The notes: generated from the letters alone by a model not told the origin. DNA of 46,781 bases from Sphaerobacter sp. (GCF_019683595.1 NZ_JADGHZ010000007.1:1-46781); one strand, 5' to 3'. Positions 18,645 to 28,714 are shown, counted from the first letter of the stretch. Numbers and translations are program-made.

Positions 18645-19466
18645 TTATCGTCCCACCGGGTGACCAGCCGACGCGGGCGGCGTCGGCCTCGCGGCCGCGA
18701 GGACCGCGAGGGCCTGCTCGGGCGTATCGGACGGGGTGATGGCGCGGACGATGACCGTATCCAGCACCGCCTCATACGCGCTCAGGCGTTCCTGCAGGTC
18801 CGCTTCCCCTTCGGCGAGGATGGTGGTCTGGATTGGTTCGACGCCTTGTCGCCGGAAATGAGCGGCATAGTGCGGGAACGATCCATAGCGGGCGCATTCC
18901 TGCTCCAGCCGCGGGAGCGAGTCTCTGCCGAGCGCGCACCGGACGTAGGCGAGGATCATCGGCGTGGGGCGGCCCACCGACTCGGCGCCCTCCCGAATCC
19001 AGGCAGCCGAGGTGCGGGCGTACTCGGGCGTCAACCAGTTGAGCAAGACGCCATCGGCAACCTGTCCCGCCAGGTAGCACATCTTGGGTCCCAGCGGCGC
19101 CACTACGATCGTGACATCCACCAACCGTCGAAGCTCGTCGACGCCGGCGCGGGTGCGGTCGAGCGCACCACGTGCCGTTCCGCTGCCGATGCCCAGGATA
19201 AAGCGGTCCAGCGGGAGCCCGAGACGCTGGATCTCCGTCGCCAATTGCCGCGGGGTGTCGTCGGTCAGCGGCACAGCACCGACGCCGAGCGCGAGCCGCT
19301 GTGTGCGTCTCGCGACGTCGGACAGCTTGGGGAGGGAGGGATCCCTCAGCGGCTGGCTCAACCAGAACGAGTCGTACCCGTGCGCCTCCGCGGCGCTCGC
19401 GGCTGCGCGGATCGACTCGATGGGGTATTCCCCGGCGAGGCCGAATCCCCGTCTCGCGGCTCCCAT
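18645..19466 (-). CDS. LLM-class oxidoreductase
   Basis: FGLAGEYPIESIRAAASAAEAHGYDSFWLSQPLRDPSL...FILGIGSGTARGALDRTRAGVDELRRL...ILAYVRCALG. Confidence 0.82.
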   Translation of the reverse strand: MGAARRGFGLAGEYPIESIRAAASAAEAHGYDSFWLSQPLRDPSLPKLSDVARRTQRLALGVGAVPLTDDTPRQLATEIQRLGLPLDRFILGIGSGTARGALDRTRAGVDELRRLVDVTIVVAPLGPKMCYLAGQVADGVLLNWLTPEYARTSAAWIREGAESVGRPTPMILAYVRCALGRDSLPRLEQECARYGSFPHYAAHFRRQGVEPIQTTILAEGEADLQERLSAYEAVLDTVIVRAITPSDTPEQALAVLAAARPTPPASAGHPVGR

Positions 19467-19649
19467 GTCTCAATCCTTCCGCCATGCTGGCGCCGCCCCA
19501 GTGCCGAGTCCGCTCTGAGCGCGTGTGCCAAATCGTGTCGTGGAGTCTGACGAGATGATGGGGGCGGGCGGGTGCGCGGTCAAGCGCGCCACGCGGTGCA
19601 GGACCAGTCTCCCGCGCATGAACTCGTGGGCAGCGCGTGTGCCGCATGC

Positions 19650-19678
19650 TTGACGCCCGAGACGGCATCCCGTAAGCT
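19650..19678 (+). promoter_or_regulatory. Candidate promoter for the Pot-type ABC/hydantoinase operon
   Basis: TTGACG-N17-TAAGCT; would give a ~290-nt 5' UTR before ATG 19976. Confidence 0.35.
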
Positions 19679-19975
19679 AGATTTCAGCGCAGACGACTAA
19701 TTAGGCGCGGCGTGGTGGTGGGTTTCGGCCAGGCCCCAAGCGACCTCGGCGATCACCCATCAACGCCGCTCCGCAGTTAATGCTCGGCGGCGCGTGGGAT
19801 ATCCCCTATCGGGGGACTATTGGTGGGAGGCTGATTGTGGCTGGCTCTCCCGCCGGGGTGCCATGTGCCGGGAGCACGTCGCTCGGTAGCGTGCAGGGGT
19901 AATCGTGGGCTCGGCGCGTGGCCGGGAGCCGAGCTTGCTCTGGTGGTGAAGGCGGCCGTCGGCGAGGAGGACGGG

Positions 19976-21199
19976 ATGACGCGCGATGAACACGTCCGAG
20001 CGTTGATGGAAGCTCGCATGAGTGGACAGCTATCCCGCCGTGATCTCATCCGCCGCCTGGCGCTCCTGGGTCTCGCCGCCCCGACGATCAACGCGATCCT
20101 GGCGGCGTGCGGTTCGGACGAGTCCGACGCCGGCGGCTCGGGTGCGCAGGCGACGTCAGCGCCGACGAGCGCCGCATCATCGGGCGGGAGCGGAACGCCT
20201 GCGACGTCCGGCACCGGCATCGAGGGCCAGGATTTCGAGGGCCAGACACTGGTTGTCACCAGTTACGGCGGCACCTGGGAAGAGTTCATGCGTCAGGAGA
20301 TCATCCCGGACTTCGAGGCCCAGACCGGCGCCAAGATCGAGCTGGCTGTCGGGCTGTCGAAGGACTGGATGACGAAGCTGCGCGCGGCAGGCAAGGACAA
20401 CCCTCCCTACGACGTCGTCATCGCCAACGAAACCTACATCGCGACCGCGCGGGTTGAGGGGCACTTCATCTCGCTGCCGGAGGACAAGATCCCCAACCTG
20501 GCGGATGTCCACGAGAAGATGAAGATGCCGGACAACGTCGGTGTCTTCTTCCTGATTGGGCCTGTGGGAATCGCCTACATGACGGAGAAGGTCAGCGAAC
20601 CGCCCAAGAGCTGGATGGATCTGGCGAAGTTCACCGGGAAGCTCGGCATCTACAACGCCGCCAACTCGGCCTGCGCCCAGCACATCATGATGATGGCCAA
20701 GATCGTCAACGGCGGCGACTACAAGAACTGGGAGCCCGGTTTCGAGTGGATCAGGGATAACCTGAAGCCGAACAAGCAGACCGACTTCTCCGGCGACATG
20801 GAAAAGCTCCTGACCACCGGCGAGGTGGACGTCGGCATCCTCGACGCCCCCGCGTGGGCCCGCCTTTCGAATCAGGGCGTCGCGATGGAGTGGGTGGCCC
20901 CGGAGGAGGGCCTCCTGATGTTCGAGCAGAACACCAACGTGACTGCTGGGAGCAAGGTCAAGGATCTGGCGTTCGCCTGGGTCAACTACCTGCTGAGTGT
21001 GCCGGTGCAGAAGAAGTGGGCCGAGAACTACTGGTACACCCCGGCGAATACCAAGGTCGAGATCTCCGGTGATCTCGCGCGGTACATCCCGGTCACCGGC
21101 GACACGCTCGAGAAGATCGAGAAGTGGGACTACGTCTGGCTGAACGAGGGGCCGCGGGACCAGATGATCAACCGGTGGAATCGCGAGATGTCGGGTTAG
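19976..21199 (+). CDS. Extracellular solute-binding protein (PotD/spermidine-putrescine-like), Tat-type signal
   Basis: MTRDEHVRALMEARMSGQLSRRDLIRRLALLGLAAPTINAILAACG; VVTSYGGTWEEFMRQEIIPDFEAQTGAKIELAVG. Confidence 0.9.
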   Translation: MTRDEHVRALMEARMSGQLSRRDLIRRLALLGLAAPTINAILAACGSDESDAGGSGAQATSAPTSAASSGGSGTPATSGTGIEGQDFEGQTLVVTSYGGTWEEFMRQEIIPDFEAQTGAKIELAVGLSKDWMTKLRAAGKDNPPYDVVIANETYIATARVEGHFISLPEDKIPNLADVHEKMKMPDNVGVFFLIGPVGIAYMTEKVSEPPKSWMDLAKFTGKLGIYNAANSACAQHIMMMAKIVNGGDYKNWEPGFEWIRDNLKPNKQTDFSGDMEKLLTTGEVDVGILDAPAWARLSNQGVAMEWVAPEEGLLMFEQNTNVTAGSKVKDLAFAWVNYLLSVPVQKKWAENYWYTPANTKVEISGDLARYIPVTGDTLEKIEKWDYVWLNEGPRDQMINRWNREMSG

Positions 21200-21218
21200 C
21201 AGCGAGGGGCGTCGGAGC

Positions 21219-22358
21219 GTGGCATCGATCAGTCTGCGGTCGTTGACCAAGCGGTTCGGCACGACGGTCGCAGTCAACAATCTGAACCTCGACTTGGAGG
21301 AGGGCGAGTTGGTTGCCCTCCTCGGCCCGTCGGGCTGCGGGAAGACGACGACGCTGCGCATGATCGCCGGCTTTGAAGAGGCGGACTCGGGGACGATCAG
21401 CTTCGGGGGCCGCGATGTGACGTCGCTCCCGCCCGAACGACGCAACACGGGCATGGTCTTCCAGAACTACGCGCTCTTCCCCCACCTGACCGTCGCACAG
21501 AACGTCGCGTTCGGTCTGGAGATGCGCAAGGTGCCCAAGGCGGAGATCGCGCGGCGCGTCGACGCCATCCTCGACAAGGTCCAGCTCCGTGAGCTGGCCG
21601 ACCGCTATCCCCGCCAGCTCTCGGGTGGGCAACAGCAGCGGACGGCGCTCGCCCGCGCGCTGGTCATCAACCCGTCCGTGCTCTTGCTCGATGAGCCGCT
21701 GGCAAACCTCGACGCGAAGCTGCGCGAGGAGATGCGGTTCTACATCCGCTCGCTCCAGCAGGAGTTCGGCATCACGACGGTCTACGTGACGCATGACCAG
21801 AGCGAGGCCCTGGTGCTGGCCGACCGGATCGCCGTGATGAAAGACGGTGTGCTCCAGCAGGTCGGGACACCGACGGACATCTATCAGCGGCCGGGGAATG
21901 CCTGGGTCGCGGACTTCATCGGTCTCACGAACCTCGTGCCCGGCGTCATCACGGACCGCGAGGGGAGCCGAGTCCTGGTTGATACGGACCTCGGCGTCCT
22001 GTCGGGGACCGGGAGCGACGGCCTGCGCACCGGCGATCAGGTCCTGCTCAGCATCCGCCCGGAGAGTCTCCGCATCACCAGCGGCACGGACACCGCGCAT
22101 CCCGGCGACACGCTTGACGGAGCAGAGCGCAATCGGCTCGTGGGTGTGGTGCGCGAGCGTGCGTACCTGGGCAACCTGGTCGATTACCGCATTGAAGTCG
22201 GGGAGCGCGTGCGGCTGCGCGTCCAGACCGCACCGGTGCCGGCGTACGACGTGGGTGATCGGGTAGTGCTGTCCTTCTCGGACGACCAGGCCTGGGTGGT
22301 TAGCGACGAGGGGAGCGTGTCGCGTGGCGACCATCGCGCAGAAGCTGCGCTGGCGTGA
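21219..22358 (+). CDS. ABC transporter ATP-binding protein (PotA-like)
   Basis: Walker [21 protein letters not shown], signature [15 protein letters not shown], Walker [21 protein letters not shown]-terminal TOBE-like region. Confidence 0.96.
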   Translation: MASISLRSLTKRFGTTVAVNNLNLDLEEGELVALLGPSGCGKTTTLRMIAGFEEADSGTISFGGRDVTSLPPERRNTGMVFQNYALFPHLTVAQNVAFGLEMRKVPKAEIARRVDAILDKVQLRELADRYPRQLSGGQQQRTALARALVINPSVLLLDEPLANLDAKLREEMRFYIRSLQQEFGITTVYVTHDQSEALVLADRIAVMKDGVLQQVGTPTDIYQRPGNAWVADFIGLTNLVPGVITDREGSRVLVDTDLGVLSGTGSDGLRTGDQVLLSIRPESLRITSGTDTAHPGDTLDGAERNRLVGVVRERAYLGNLVDYRIEVGERVRLRVQTAPVPAYDVGDRVVLSFSDDQAWVVSDEGSVSRGDHRAEAALA

Positions 22359-23220
22359 GGGCGAGCGTCGGCGGTTCACCGCCCAGTACTCCAGGCTGCT
22401 CCTGATTCTCCCGGCGATCCTTCTCCTCGGCGTGTTCTTCATCGGGCCGTACCTCTACCTGCTCTACATGAGCTTCATGACGCAGACGTTCGGCGCGCCG
22501 TACCTCCGGGACTTCACGCTGGACAACTACCTGCAAACGATCCGGGATCCCTTCAACTGGCGGATCATCGCTCGCACGTTGCGCTACGGCGTCGTCACAT
22601 CCCTCGTGACCCTGGTGCTCTCCTACCCCCTGGCCTACCACATGGCGCGCGCGTCGAGTCGTGCCAAGGGCTTGCTCATGACCATGCTCCTTGCGCCGCT
22701 CCTCGTCGGCATCGTGATTCGCAGCTACGGCTGGATGATCCTGCTGGCCGATACAGGGCTGATCAACCAGGCGCTGACCGCGATCGGCATCGGCCCGTTC
22801 CAACTGATGTACAACGAGACGGGCGTCATGATCGGTCTGGTCCACATCTATATGCCCTTCATGGTGTTGTCGCTGGCGGGATCGCTCCAGGGCATTAATC
22901 CGGACGTGGAGCGCGCTGCCCGCTCGCTCGGCGCGAGCCCGTGGCGCACCTTCTGGCGCGTCACCTGGCCGCTGAGCCTGCCGGGGGTGACGTCCGGGAC
23001 CGTGCTCGTCTTCGTCCTGACGGTCAGTGCCTACATCATTCCGTCGCTGCTCGGCGGCTACAACGTGATCACCGTCCCGCTGCTCGTGGTTCAGACCGTC
23101 TCGGAGCTGTTCAACTGGCCGCTGGGGAGCGCGTTCGCCATTCTGTTCTTCGTCATCACCGTCGCCGTCCTGGCGATCTATATCAAGTTGATGGGCCGCG
23201 CGATGAAGGGATTGTCCTAG
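22324..23220 (+). CDS. ABC transporter permease (PotB-like)
   Basis: LLLILPAILLLGVFFIGPYLYLLYMSF...; EAA-like loop ERAARSLGASPWRTFWRVTWPLSLPGV. Confidence 0.93.
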   Translation: MATIAQKLRWREGERRRFTAQYSRLLLILPAILLLGVFFIGPYLYLLYMSFMTQTFGAPYLRDFTLDNYLQTIRDPFNWRIIARTLRYGVVTSLVTLVLSYPLAYHMARASSRAKGLLMTMLLAPLLVGIVIRSYGWMILLADTGLINQALTAIGIGPFQLMYNETGVMIGLVHIYMPFMVLSLAGSLQGINPDVERAARSLGASPWRTFWRVTWPLSLPGVTSGTVLVFVLTVSAYIIPSLLGGYNVITVPLLVVQTVSELFNWPLGSAFAILFFVITVAVLAIYIKLMGRAMKGLS

Positions 23221-24027
23221 ATGCCGCTGAGCCGATCGAGCCGCGTCATCCTGAACACCGTGGTCGCGCTCCTGTACCTCTTCTTGCTGGCGCCCATCAT
23301 CATCGTCGTGATCGCCGCGTTCAACTCGGGGCAGTACCTCCGGTTTCCGCCTGAAGGGTTCTCGCTCCGCTGGTTCCAGAAGTTCCTCGAGAGCGAGCCG
23401 TTCGTGGACGCGTTCCTCTTCAGCGTCCGGCTGGCGATCTTCGTGACCGTGCTGGCCACCGTCATCGGGACCGCGGCGGCGCTCTACATCGTGCGTCACT
23501 CGCGCCGCTTCCGCGCCGGTCTGCAGCTTCTCATGATTTCCCCACTGCCCGTCCCGGCGATCCTGACCGGTATCGCCCTCTTGATCTTCTTCTATGCCAT
23601 CGGGCTTGGAACCCGCGGGATGGTCGGATTGGTCATCGGGCACACGCTGGTCAGCTTGCCCTACGTCTTCCTCACCGTCAGTACCGTGCTGGTCGGCTTC
23701 GACCGCAGTCTGGAGGAAGCGGCGCGAAACCTCGGCGCGGGCCCGTGGACGACCTTCCGCAGAGTGACGCTTCCGCTCATCAAGGGCGGCATCATCTCGG
23801 GCAGTGTGTTCGCCTTCATCGTCAGCTTCGATCAGTTTCCGATTTCGCTTCTCCTGGCGAGCGTCGGCAGCACCCCGCTGCCGCTCCAGCTCTTCGATTA
23901 CCTCCGCTTCTCCTTCGACCCCACGGCGGCGGCCGTGTCGACGATCAGCATCCTCATGACGGTCGTCGTGGTCCTGATAACGGAACGGCTGGTCGGACTC
24001 GAATCGCTGTACTGGGGAGGGCGGTAG
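23221..24027 (+). CDS. ABC transporter permease (PotC-like)
   Basis: NTVVALLYLFLLAPIIIVVIAAFNSGQYLRFPPEGFSLRWFQKF; EEAARNLGAGPWTTFRRVTLPLIKGGI; ATG immediately follows the previous stop. Confidence 0.93.
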   Translation: MPLSRSSRVILNTVVALLYLFLLAPIIIVVIAAFNSGQYLRFPPEGFSLRWFQKFLESEPFVDAFLFSVRLAIFVTVLATVIGTAAALYIVRHSRRFRAGLQLLMISPLPVPAILTGIALLIFFYAIGLGTRGMVGLVIGHTLVSLPYVFLTVSTVLVGFDRSLEEAARNLGAGPWTTFRRVTLPLIKGGIISGSVFAFIVSFDQFPISLLLASVGSTPLPLQLFDYLRFSFDPTAAAVSTISILMTVVVVLITERLVGLESLYWGGR

Positions 24028-24029
24028 GA

Positions 24030-24716
24030 ATGGCCCCGCTCTTGGGCCTGCTGACGATCGGGCAGTCTCCACGGCCCGACGGACTGGCGGCCGACATCGA
24101 GACCGCGCTCGCCGGCCGGATGTGTGTCGTCGAGCGTGGCGCACTGGATGGCCTGTCCAAGGACGAGATCGATCAGATGCGTCCGCGACCCGGTGACTAT
24201 CATCTCGTAACGGTGCTGCGCGACGGCACGCCGGTCCAGTTGGCCAAGGCCGCGATCCTCTCCCGGCTCCAGGAGCAGATCACGGAGTTGGAGCAGCGAG
24301 AGGGCGTCGCCGCAACGCTGCTACTTTGCACGGGCGCCTTCCCATCGTTCACCCACCAGAAGCCGCTGCTCCAGCCGCAGGCGGCGCTCTACGGCGCGGT
24401 GATCGGCATGGCCGGCACGGGCACGATCGGCGCCCTGACGCCCCTGCCGGAGCAGATCGAGCAGGCGCGCGCCAAGTGGCGCGCGATGGGGGTCGCCGAC
24501 GTTCGCCTGGCAGCGGCGGATCCGTACGGCGCGGACCCGCTTCGGTCGGTGCGGGCAGCCGCGGCGGAGGTGCGAGCAGCCGGCGCCACGATTCTGTTCC
24601 TGGACTGCTTCGGGTACGATCTGACCATGCGGGCCGTTGCCCGGGAGGAATTCAGGGGGCCGGTGATCCTGGCGCGGACCCTGGCGGCTCACTTGGCAGC
24701 CGAAATGGTGGCCTAG
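24030..24716 (+). CDS. AroM family protein
   Basis: MAPLLGLLTIGQSPRPDGLAADIETAL...VVERGALDGLSKDEI...LVTVLRDGTPVQLAKAAILSRLQEQI...LLLCTGAFPSF...LDCFGYDLTMR; 2 nt after the permease stop. Confidence 0.85.
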   Translation: MAPLLGLLTIGQSPRPDGLAADIETALAGRMCVVERGALDGLSKDEIDQMRPRPGDYHLVTVLRDGTPVQLAKAAILSRLQEQITELEQREGVAATLLLCTGAFPSFTHQKPLLQPQAALYGAVIGMAGTGTIGALTPLPEQIEQARAKWRAMGVADVRLAAADPYGADPLRSVRAAAAEVRAAGATILFLDCFGYDLTMRAVAREEFRGPVILARTLAAHLAAEMVA

Positions 24717-24799
24717 CGCCGCCGTCGCTCGGGAACATGCGAAGCGGCAGGTCGTTCTCCTCGTGCGGCCTGCCGCTCTGCCTGAAGGAGCACAGTACA

Positions 24800-26908
24800 G
24801 TGTCAGGACGATACGCCATCAGCGTGGACGTTGGGGGGACGTTCACGGACTTCGTGCTGTTCGATCAGGAGGCGGGCGCGCCCGCGGCGTTCCATAAGGT
24901 GCTCACGGACGCCGAGCGCCCGGCGCGCGCGGTCGTGACCGGCTGGCGGGAGATCTTGGAGATGGTCGGGGCGACCTCGGCCGACGTCGACCACGCCGTC
25001 CACAGCACGACCATCGTCACCAACGCCATCGTCGAGCGCCGCGGCGCCCGCACCGCGCTCATTACCACCCGTGGCTTCCGCGACGTGCTGGAGATCGGTA
25101 TCGAGCAGCTCTACGACATTTACGACCTCTTCGCGCCCTACCCGCAGCCGCTCGTGCCGCGCGAGTTGCGCCGCGAGGTGGATGAGCGGATCACGCGCGA
25201 CGGCGAGGTGCTGCGCCCACTCGACGAGGATGCGGCCCGCGCGCTGGTGGACGAACTGGCGGCCGCGGGGGTGGAGTCGATCGCGGTGGCGCTAATCCAC
25301 GCCTACCGCAACCCGGTGCACGAGCGGCGGCTGGCGGAGATCATCGCCGAGTCCCACCCGGAGATCACCGTCTCGCTCTCGTCTCGCGTCGCCCCGCTGA
25401 TCGGGGAGTATGAGCGGACCTCCACCGTGGTGGCCGACGCCTACGTGAAGCCGCTGCTCCGGCGCTACCTGACTGACCTGATGGACCAGCTCCGGGCGTT
25501 GGGGTACCAGCGGGATCTCTCGATGATGCTCTCCTCCGGCGGGATCACGACGGTCGAGGCGGCGGTGGAATTCCCGATCCGGCTGCTGGAGTCGGGACCG
25601 GCCGCGGGCGCCTTCGCGGCCGGGTTCTACGGCCGGCTGGCCGGGCACGAGCACGTCCTCTCGCTCGACATGGGCGGGACCACCGCGAAGGCGTGCCTGA
25701 TCGAGGACGGCGCGCCGACCGTGGCCGGGATGCTGGAGGCGGACCGCGTGCACCGCTTCAAGCCCGGCAGCGGGTTGCCGATCATGGCGCCGACGGTCGA
25801 CCTGATCGAGATCGGCGCCGGTGGCGGCAGCATCGCCCATGTCAACAACCTGGGGCTCATGCAGGTCGGGCCGCAGAGCGCCGAGTCGAACCCGGGCCCG
25901 GCCTGCTACGGGCTGGGCGGTGAGGAGCCGACGGTGACCGACGCGAACGTGCTGCTCGGCTACCTCGACCCGGGCTACTTCCTGGGCGGCCGGATGGCGC
26001 TCCAGCCCGAGCGGGCGCGCACCGCCGTGGTCGACCGGCTGGCGAAGCCGCTGGGGCTCGATCCGATCGCCGCGGCGTGGGGTATCCACGCCATCGTCAA
26101 CGAGAACATGGCCCAGGCGGCGCGGACGCACCTGATCGAGCGCAACCGCGACCCGCGGAGCGTGGCCGTGGTGGCCTTCGGCGGCGCGGGACCGGCCCAC
26201 GCGGCCGAGGTGGCCCGTATCCTGGGCATCCGGCAGGTGATCGTGCCGATGGGCGCCGGGGTCGGCTCGGCGATCGGTGCGCTGACCGCCCCGATGGCGC
26301 TCCCCTTCGTCCGCTCGCACATGACCCTGCTCGACGAATGCGACTGGGCGCTGGTGCACGCGCTCTACGACGAGATGCGGGAGGAGGCGCAGCGCGCGTT
26401 CGCCGCGACGGGCAACGCCGAGGCCGCGCGCTATCGCCTGGCGGCGGACATGCGCTTCGCCGGGCAGTACCACGAGCTGCGGGTGGACCTGCCCGAGGAC
26501 GCGCTCAGCCCGGCGGGCGCTCGCACCATCGAAGCGGCCTTCCGGGAGGGGTACGCCGCCACCTACGGGCGGGCGCCGAGCGGGCTGGGTATTGAGGTGC
26601 TCAACTGGCACCTGATCGCCGAATTGCCGCGCCCTGCTTTCACGCTGGCGGCCGAGCCGTGCCACGAGCGCGACCCGCGCACGGCGCTGAAGGGCGAGCG
26701 TCCGGTCTACTTCCCGCGGCCGGAAGCCGGCTACCGCCCCTGCCCCGTCTACGACCGCTACCGGCTGGAGCCCGGCGCGGCCTTCCCCGGTCCGTGCATC
26801 ATCGAGGAGCGCGAGGCGACCATCGTGGTGCCGCCGGAGTGGCGCGTCACCGTCGACGGCTATCGGAATGTGATCCTGGAGCGCAGGGAAGGCGAGGGGA
26901 CGCGATGA
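24800..26908 (+). CDS. hyuA: Hydantoinase/oxoprolinase family protein, HyuA-type ATP-grasp-like subunit
   Basis: GTG start VSGRYAISVDVGGTFTDFVLFD; VHSTTIVTNAIVERRGARTALITTRGFRDVLEIG; VLSLDMGGTTAKACLI; AFGGAGPAHAAEVARILG. Confidence 0.93.
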   Translation: MSGRYAISVDVGGTFTDFVLFDQEAGAPAAFHKVLTDAERPARAVVTGWREILEMVGATSADVDHAVHSTTIVTNAIVERRGARTALITTRGFRDVLEIGIEQLYDIYDLFAPYPQPLVPRELRREVDERITRDGEVLRPLDEDAARALVDELAAAGVESIAVALIHAYRNPVHERRLAEIIAESHPEITVSLSSRVAPLIGEYERTSTVVADAYVKPLLRRYLTDLMDQLRALGYQRDLSMMLSSGGITTVEAAVEFPIRLLESGPAAGAFAAGFYGRLAGHEHVLSLDMGGTTAKACLIEDGAPTVAGMLEADRVHRFKPGSGLPIMAPTVDLIEIGAGGGSIAHVNNLGLMQVGPQSAESNPGPACYGLGGEEPTVTDANVLLGYLDPGYFLGGRMALQPERARTAVVDRLAKPLGLDPIAAAWGIHAIVNENMAQAARTHLIERNRDPRSVAVVAFGGAGPAHAAEVARILGIRQVIVPMGAGVGSAIGALTAPMALPFVRSHMTLLDECDWALVHALYDEMREEAQRAFAATGNAEAARYRLAADMRFAGQYHELRVDLPEDALSPAGARTIEAAFREGYAATYGRAPSGLGIEVLNWHLIAELPRPAFTLAAEPCHERDPRTALKGERPVYFPRPEAGYRPCPVYDRYRLEPGAAFPGPCIIEEREATIVVPPEWRVTVDGYRNVILERREGEGTR

Positions 26909-28551
26909 CCCGGGCAGAGACGTTCGATCCGGTCAGCCTGGAGATCATGTGGAGCCGGCTGATCGGCATCGCGGACGACATGTGGACCACGGTCCTGCGG
27001 ACCGCCGTCTCCACCATCATCGGCGCCGCGCAGGACTTCGGCTGCGAGATCCTCGACGCCGAGGGCCACTCGGTGGCGCACTCCAACCGCAGCATGCCGG
27101 TGTTCAACATCGTCATGCCGACGGTGACGCGCGCGGTGATCGAACGCTTCCCGGTTGACACCATGCGACCGGGGGACGTGTTCGTCACCAACGATCCATG
27201 GCTCTGCGCCGGGCACCTGGACGACATCGCCACCATCACCCCGATCTTCCACGGGGGGCGCGTCGTGGCTTTCGCCGTGACCGTGGCCCATACCTCCAGC
27301 ATCGGCGGCGCGCTGGCCCGGCGCACCGTGCGCGACATCTACGAGGAGGGCCTGCGCATCCCTCTGCTGAAGCTCTACGATGCGGGCGAGCTCAACGAGA
27401 CGGCCTGGGCGTTCATCCGCGAGAACGTCCGCACCGCCGACATGGTGCTCACCGACATCGAGGCGACCCTTACCGCGAACGATCTCGGTGCCCGCCGCAT
27501 CGTCGCCTTCCTGGAGGAGTACGGCCTGCCTGACCTGGTCGACATCGCTCGGGCGATCCAGGAGCACTCGGAGCGGGCCATGCGGGACGCGATCCGGGCG
27601 CTGCCCGACGGGGATTACGAGCATGAAGTGTGGGCCGACGGGCTGGACGAGCCGGTGCGCCTGCGCTGTCGGGTCACGGTGCGGGGCGACGAGATCACGG
27701 TTGACTACACCGGGAGCGACCCCGAGCGCCCGCGCGGCGGGATCAACTGCACGCTGACCTACACCAAGGCGCACACGGTCTATCCCCTGAAGTGCCTGCT
27801 CTCGCCGACCGTTCCGGCCAACGAGGGCACCTTCCGGCCGTTCACCATCAGCGCGCCTGAGGGCTCGATCCTCAACTGCCGGGTTCCCGCCTCGGTCGGC
27901 TCGCGCGTGCGCACCGGCTGGCACCTCCACTCGCTCCTCTTCGGGGCGCTGGAGCGTGCGTTGCCCGACCGGGTGCAGGCCGGCAACGGGCTGATGAACT
28001 CGGTCCACGTCTACGGTCAGGAGCCGAACGGCCGCTTCTACAACGCGCACTTCTTCATCGCCGGGGGGCGCGGCGCCAGCCGCGGGCGGGATGGCATCGG
28101 GCGCAACTGCTTCCCGAGCAGCGCCCGCAACGTCCCGGTCGAGGTCTTCGAGGCGCGGACGCCGGTGCTGATCCACACCCGTGAGTTGCGGGAGGACTCG
28201 GCCGGCCGGGGGCAGTGGCGGGGCGCCTTCGGTCACCGGCTTGAGATGGGTGTGCTCCCCGGTTACCCAGCGCCCGTCTCCTTCTTCATCGACCCGGATC
28301 GGCTCCACTTTCCGCCGCGCGGCCTGAGCGGCGGCGAGGACGGCCCGCTGACCGAGGTGCTGGTCAACGGCCGGCGCCTGACGCCCGAGGAGATCGGTGG
28401 CGGACAGATCACCCTGTCCGGCCCGGACGAGCGCCTGGTGCTCCACATCCCCGGTGGCGGCGGCTACGGCCCACCCGACCAGCGCGACCCGTCCCTAATC
28501 GAAGCGGACATCCGCTCCGGTCTAGTAACACCCGAGTACGCTCGAACCTGA
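26905..28551 (+). CDS. hyuB: Hydantoinase B/oxoprolinase family protein
   Basis: DPVSLEIMWSRLIGIADDMWTTVLRTAVSTIIGAAQDFGCEILDAEG; DVFVTNDPWLCAGHLDDIATITPIF; HIPGGGGYGPP; ATGA overlap with hyuA. Confidence 0.94.
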   Translation: MTRAETFDPVSLEIMWSRLIGIADDMWTTVLRTAVSTIIGAAQDFGCEILDAEGHSVAHSNRSMPVFNIVMPTVTRAVIERFPVDTMRPGDVFVTNDPWLCAGHLDDIATITPIFHGGRVVAFAVTVAHTSSIGGALARRTVRDIYEEGLRIPLLKLYDAGELNETAWAFIRENVRTADMVLTDIEATLTANDLGARRIVAFLEEYGLPDLVDIARAIQEHSERAMRDAIRALPDGDYEHEVWADGLDEPVRLRCRVTVRGDEITVDYTGSDPERPRGGINCTLTYTKAHTVYPLKCLLSPTVPANEGTFRPFTISAPEGSILNCRVPASVGSRVRTGWHLHSLLFGALERALPDRVQAGNGLMNSVHVYGQEPNGRFYNAHFFIAGGRGASRGRDGIGRNCFPSSARNVPVEVFEARTPVLIHTRELREDSAGRGQWRGAFGHRLEMGVLPGYPAPVSFFIDPDRLHFPPRGLSGGEDGPLTEVLVNGRRLTPEEIGGGQITLSGPDERLVLHIPGGGGYGPPDQRDPSLIEADIRSGLVTPEYART

Positions 28552-28583
28552 TCCGAAAGCAACTGAAAGTTCTCGTGCCTCCT

Positions 28584-28608
28584 CCCCTCTCCCCTTGTGG
28601 GAGAGGGG
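28584..28608. repeat. Intergenic palindrome copy 1 (possible terminator)
   Basis: CCCCTCTCCC-cttgt-GGGAGAGGGG, 10-bp stem. Confidence 0.7.
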
Positions 28609-28657
28609 CCGGGGGTGTGGGGTAACGCCGCCCGCACCACAGGCTGCCAGCAAGATA

Positions 28658-28683
28658 CCCCTCTCCCGACGTCGGGAGAGGGG
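28658..28683. repeat. Intergenic palindrome copy 2, perfect 26-bp palindrome (possible terminator)
   Basis: CCCCTCTCCCGACGTCGGGAGAGGGG. Confidence 0.75.
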
Positions 28684-28714
28684 TCGGTCTTGTCCTGCCT
28701 GAAACCGGACGCGG

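Noticed and set aside
22300-24144. 614-aa minus-strand ORF across the Pot-type permeases
   Set aside because: Low-complexity Asp/Glu/Arg/His-rich antisense of TM-encoding sequence; both permeases are well supported on the plus strand.
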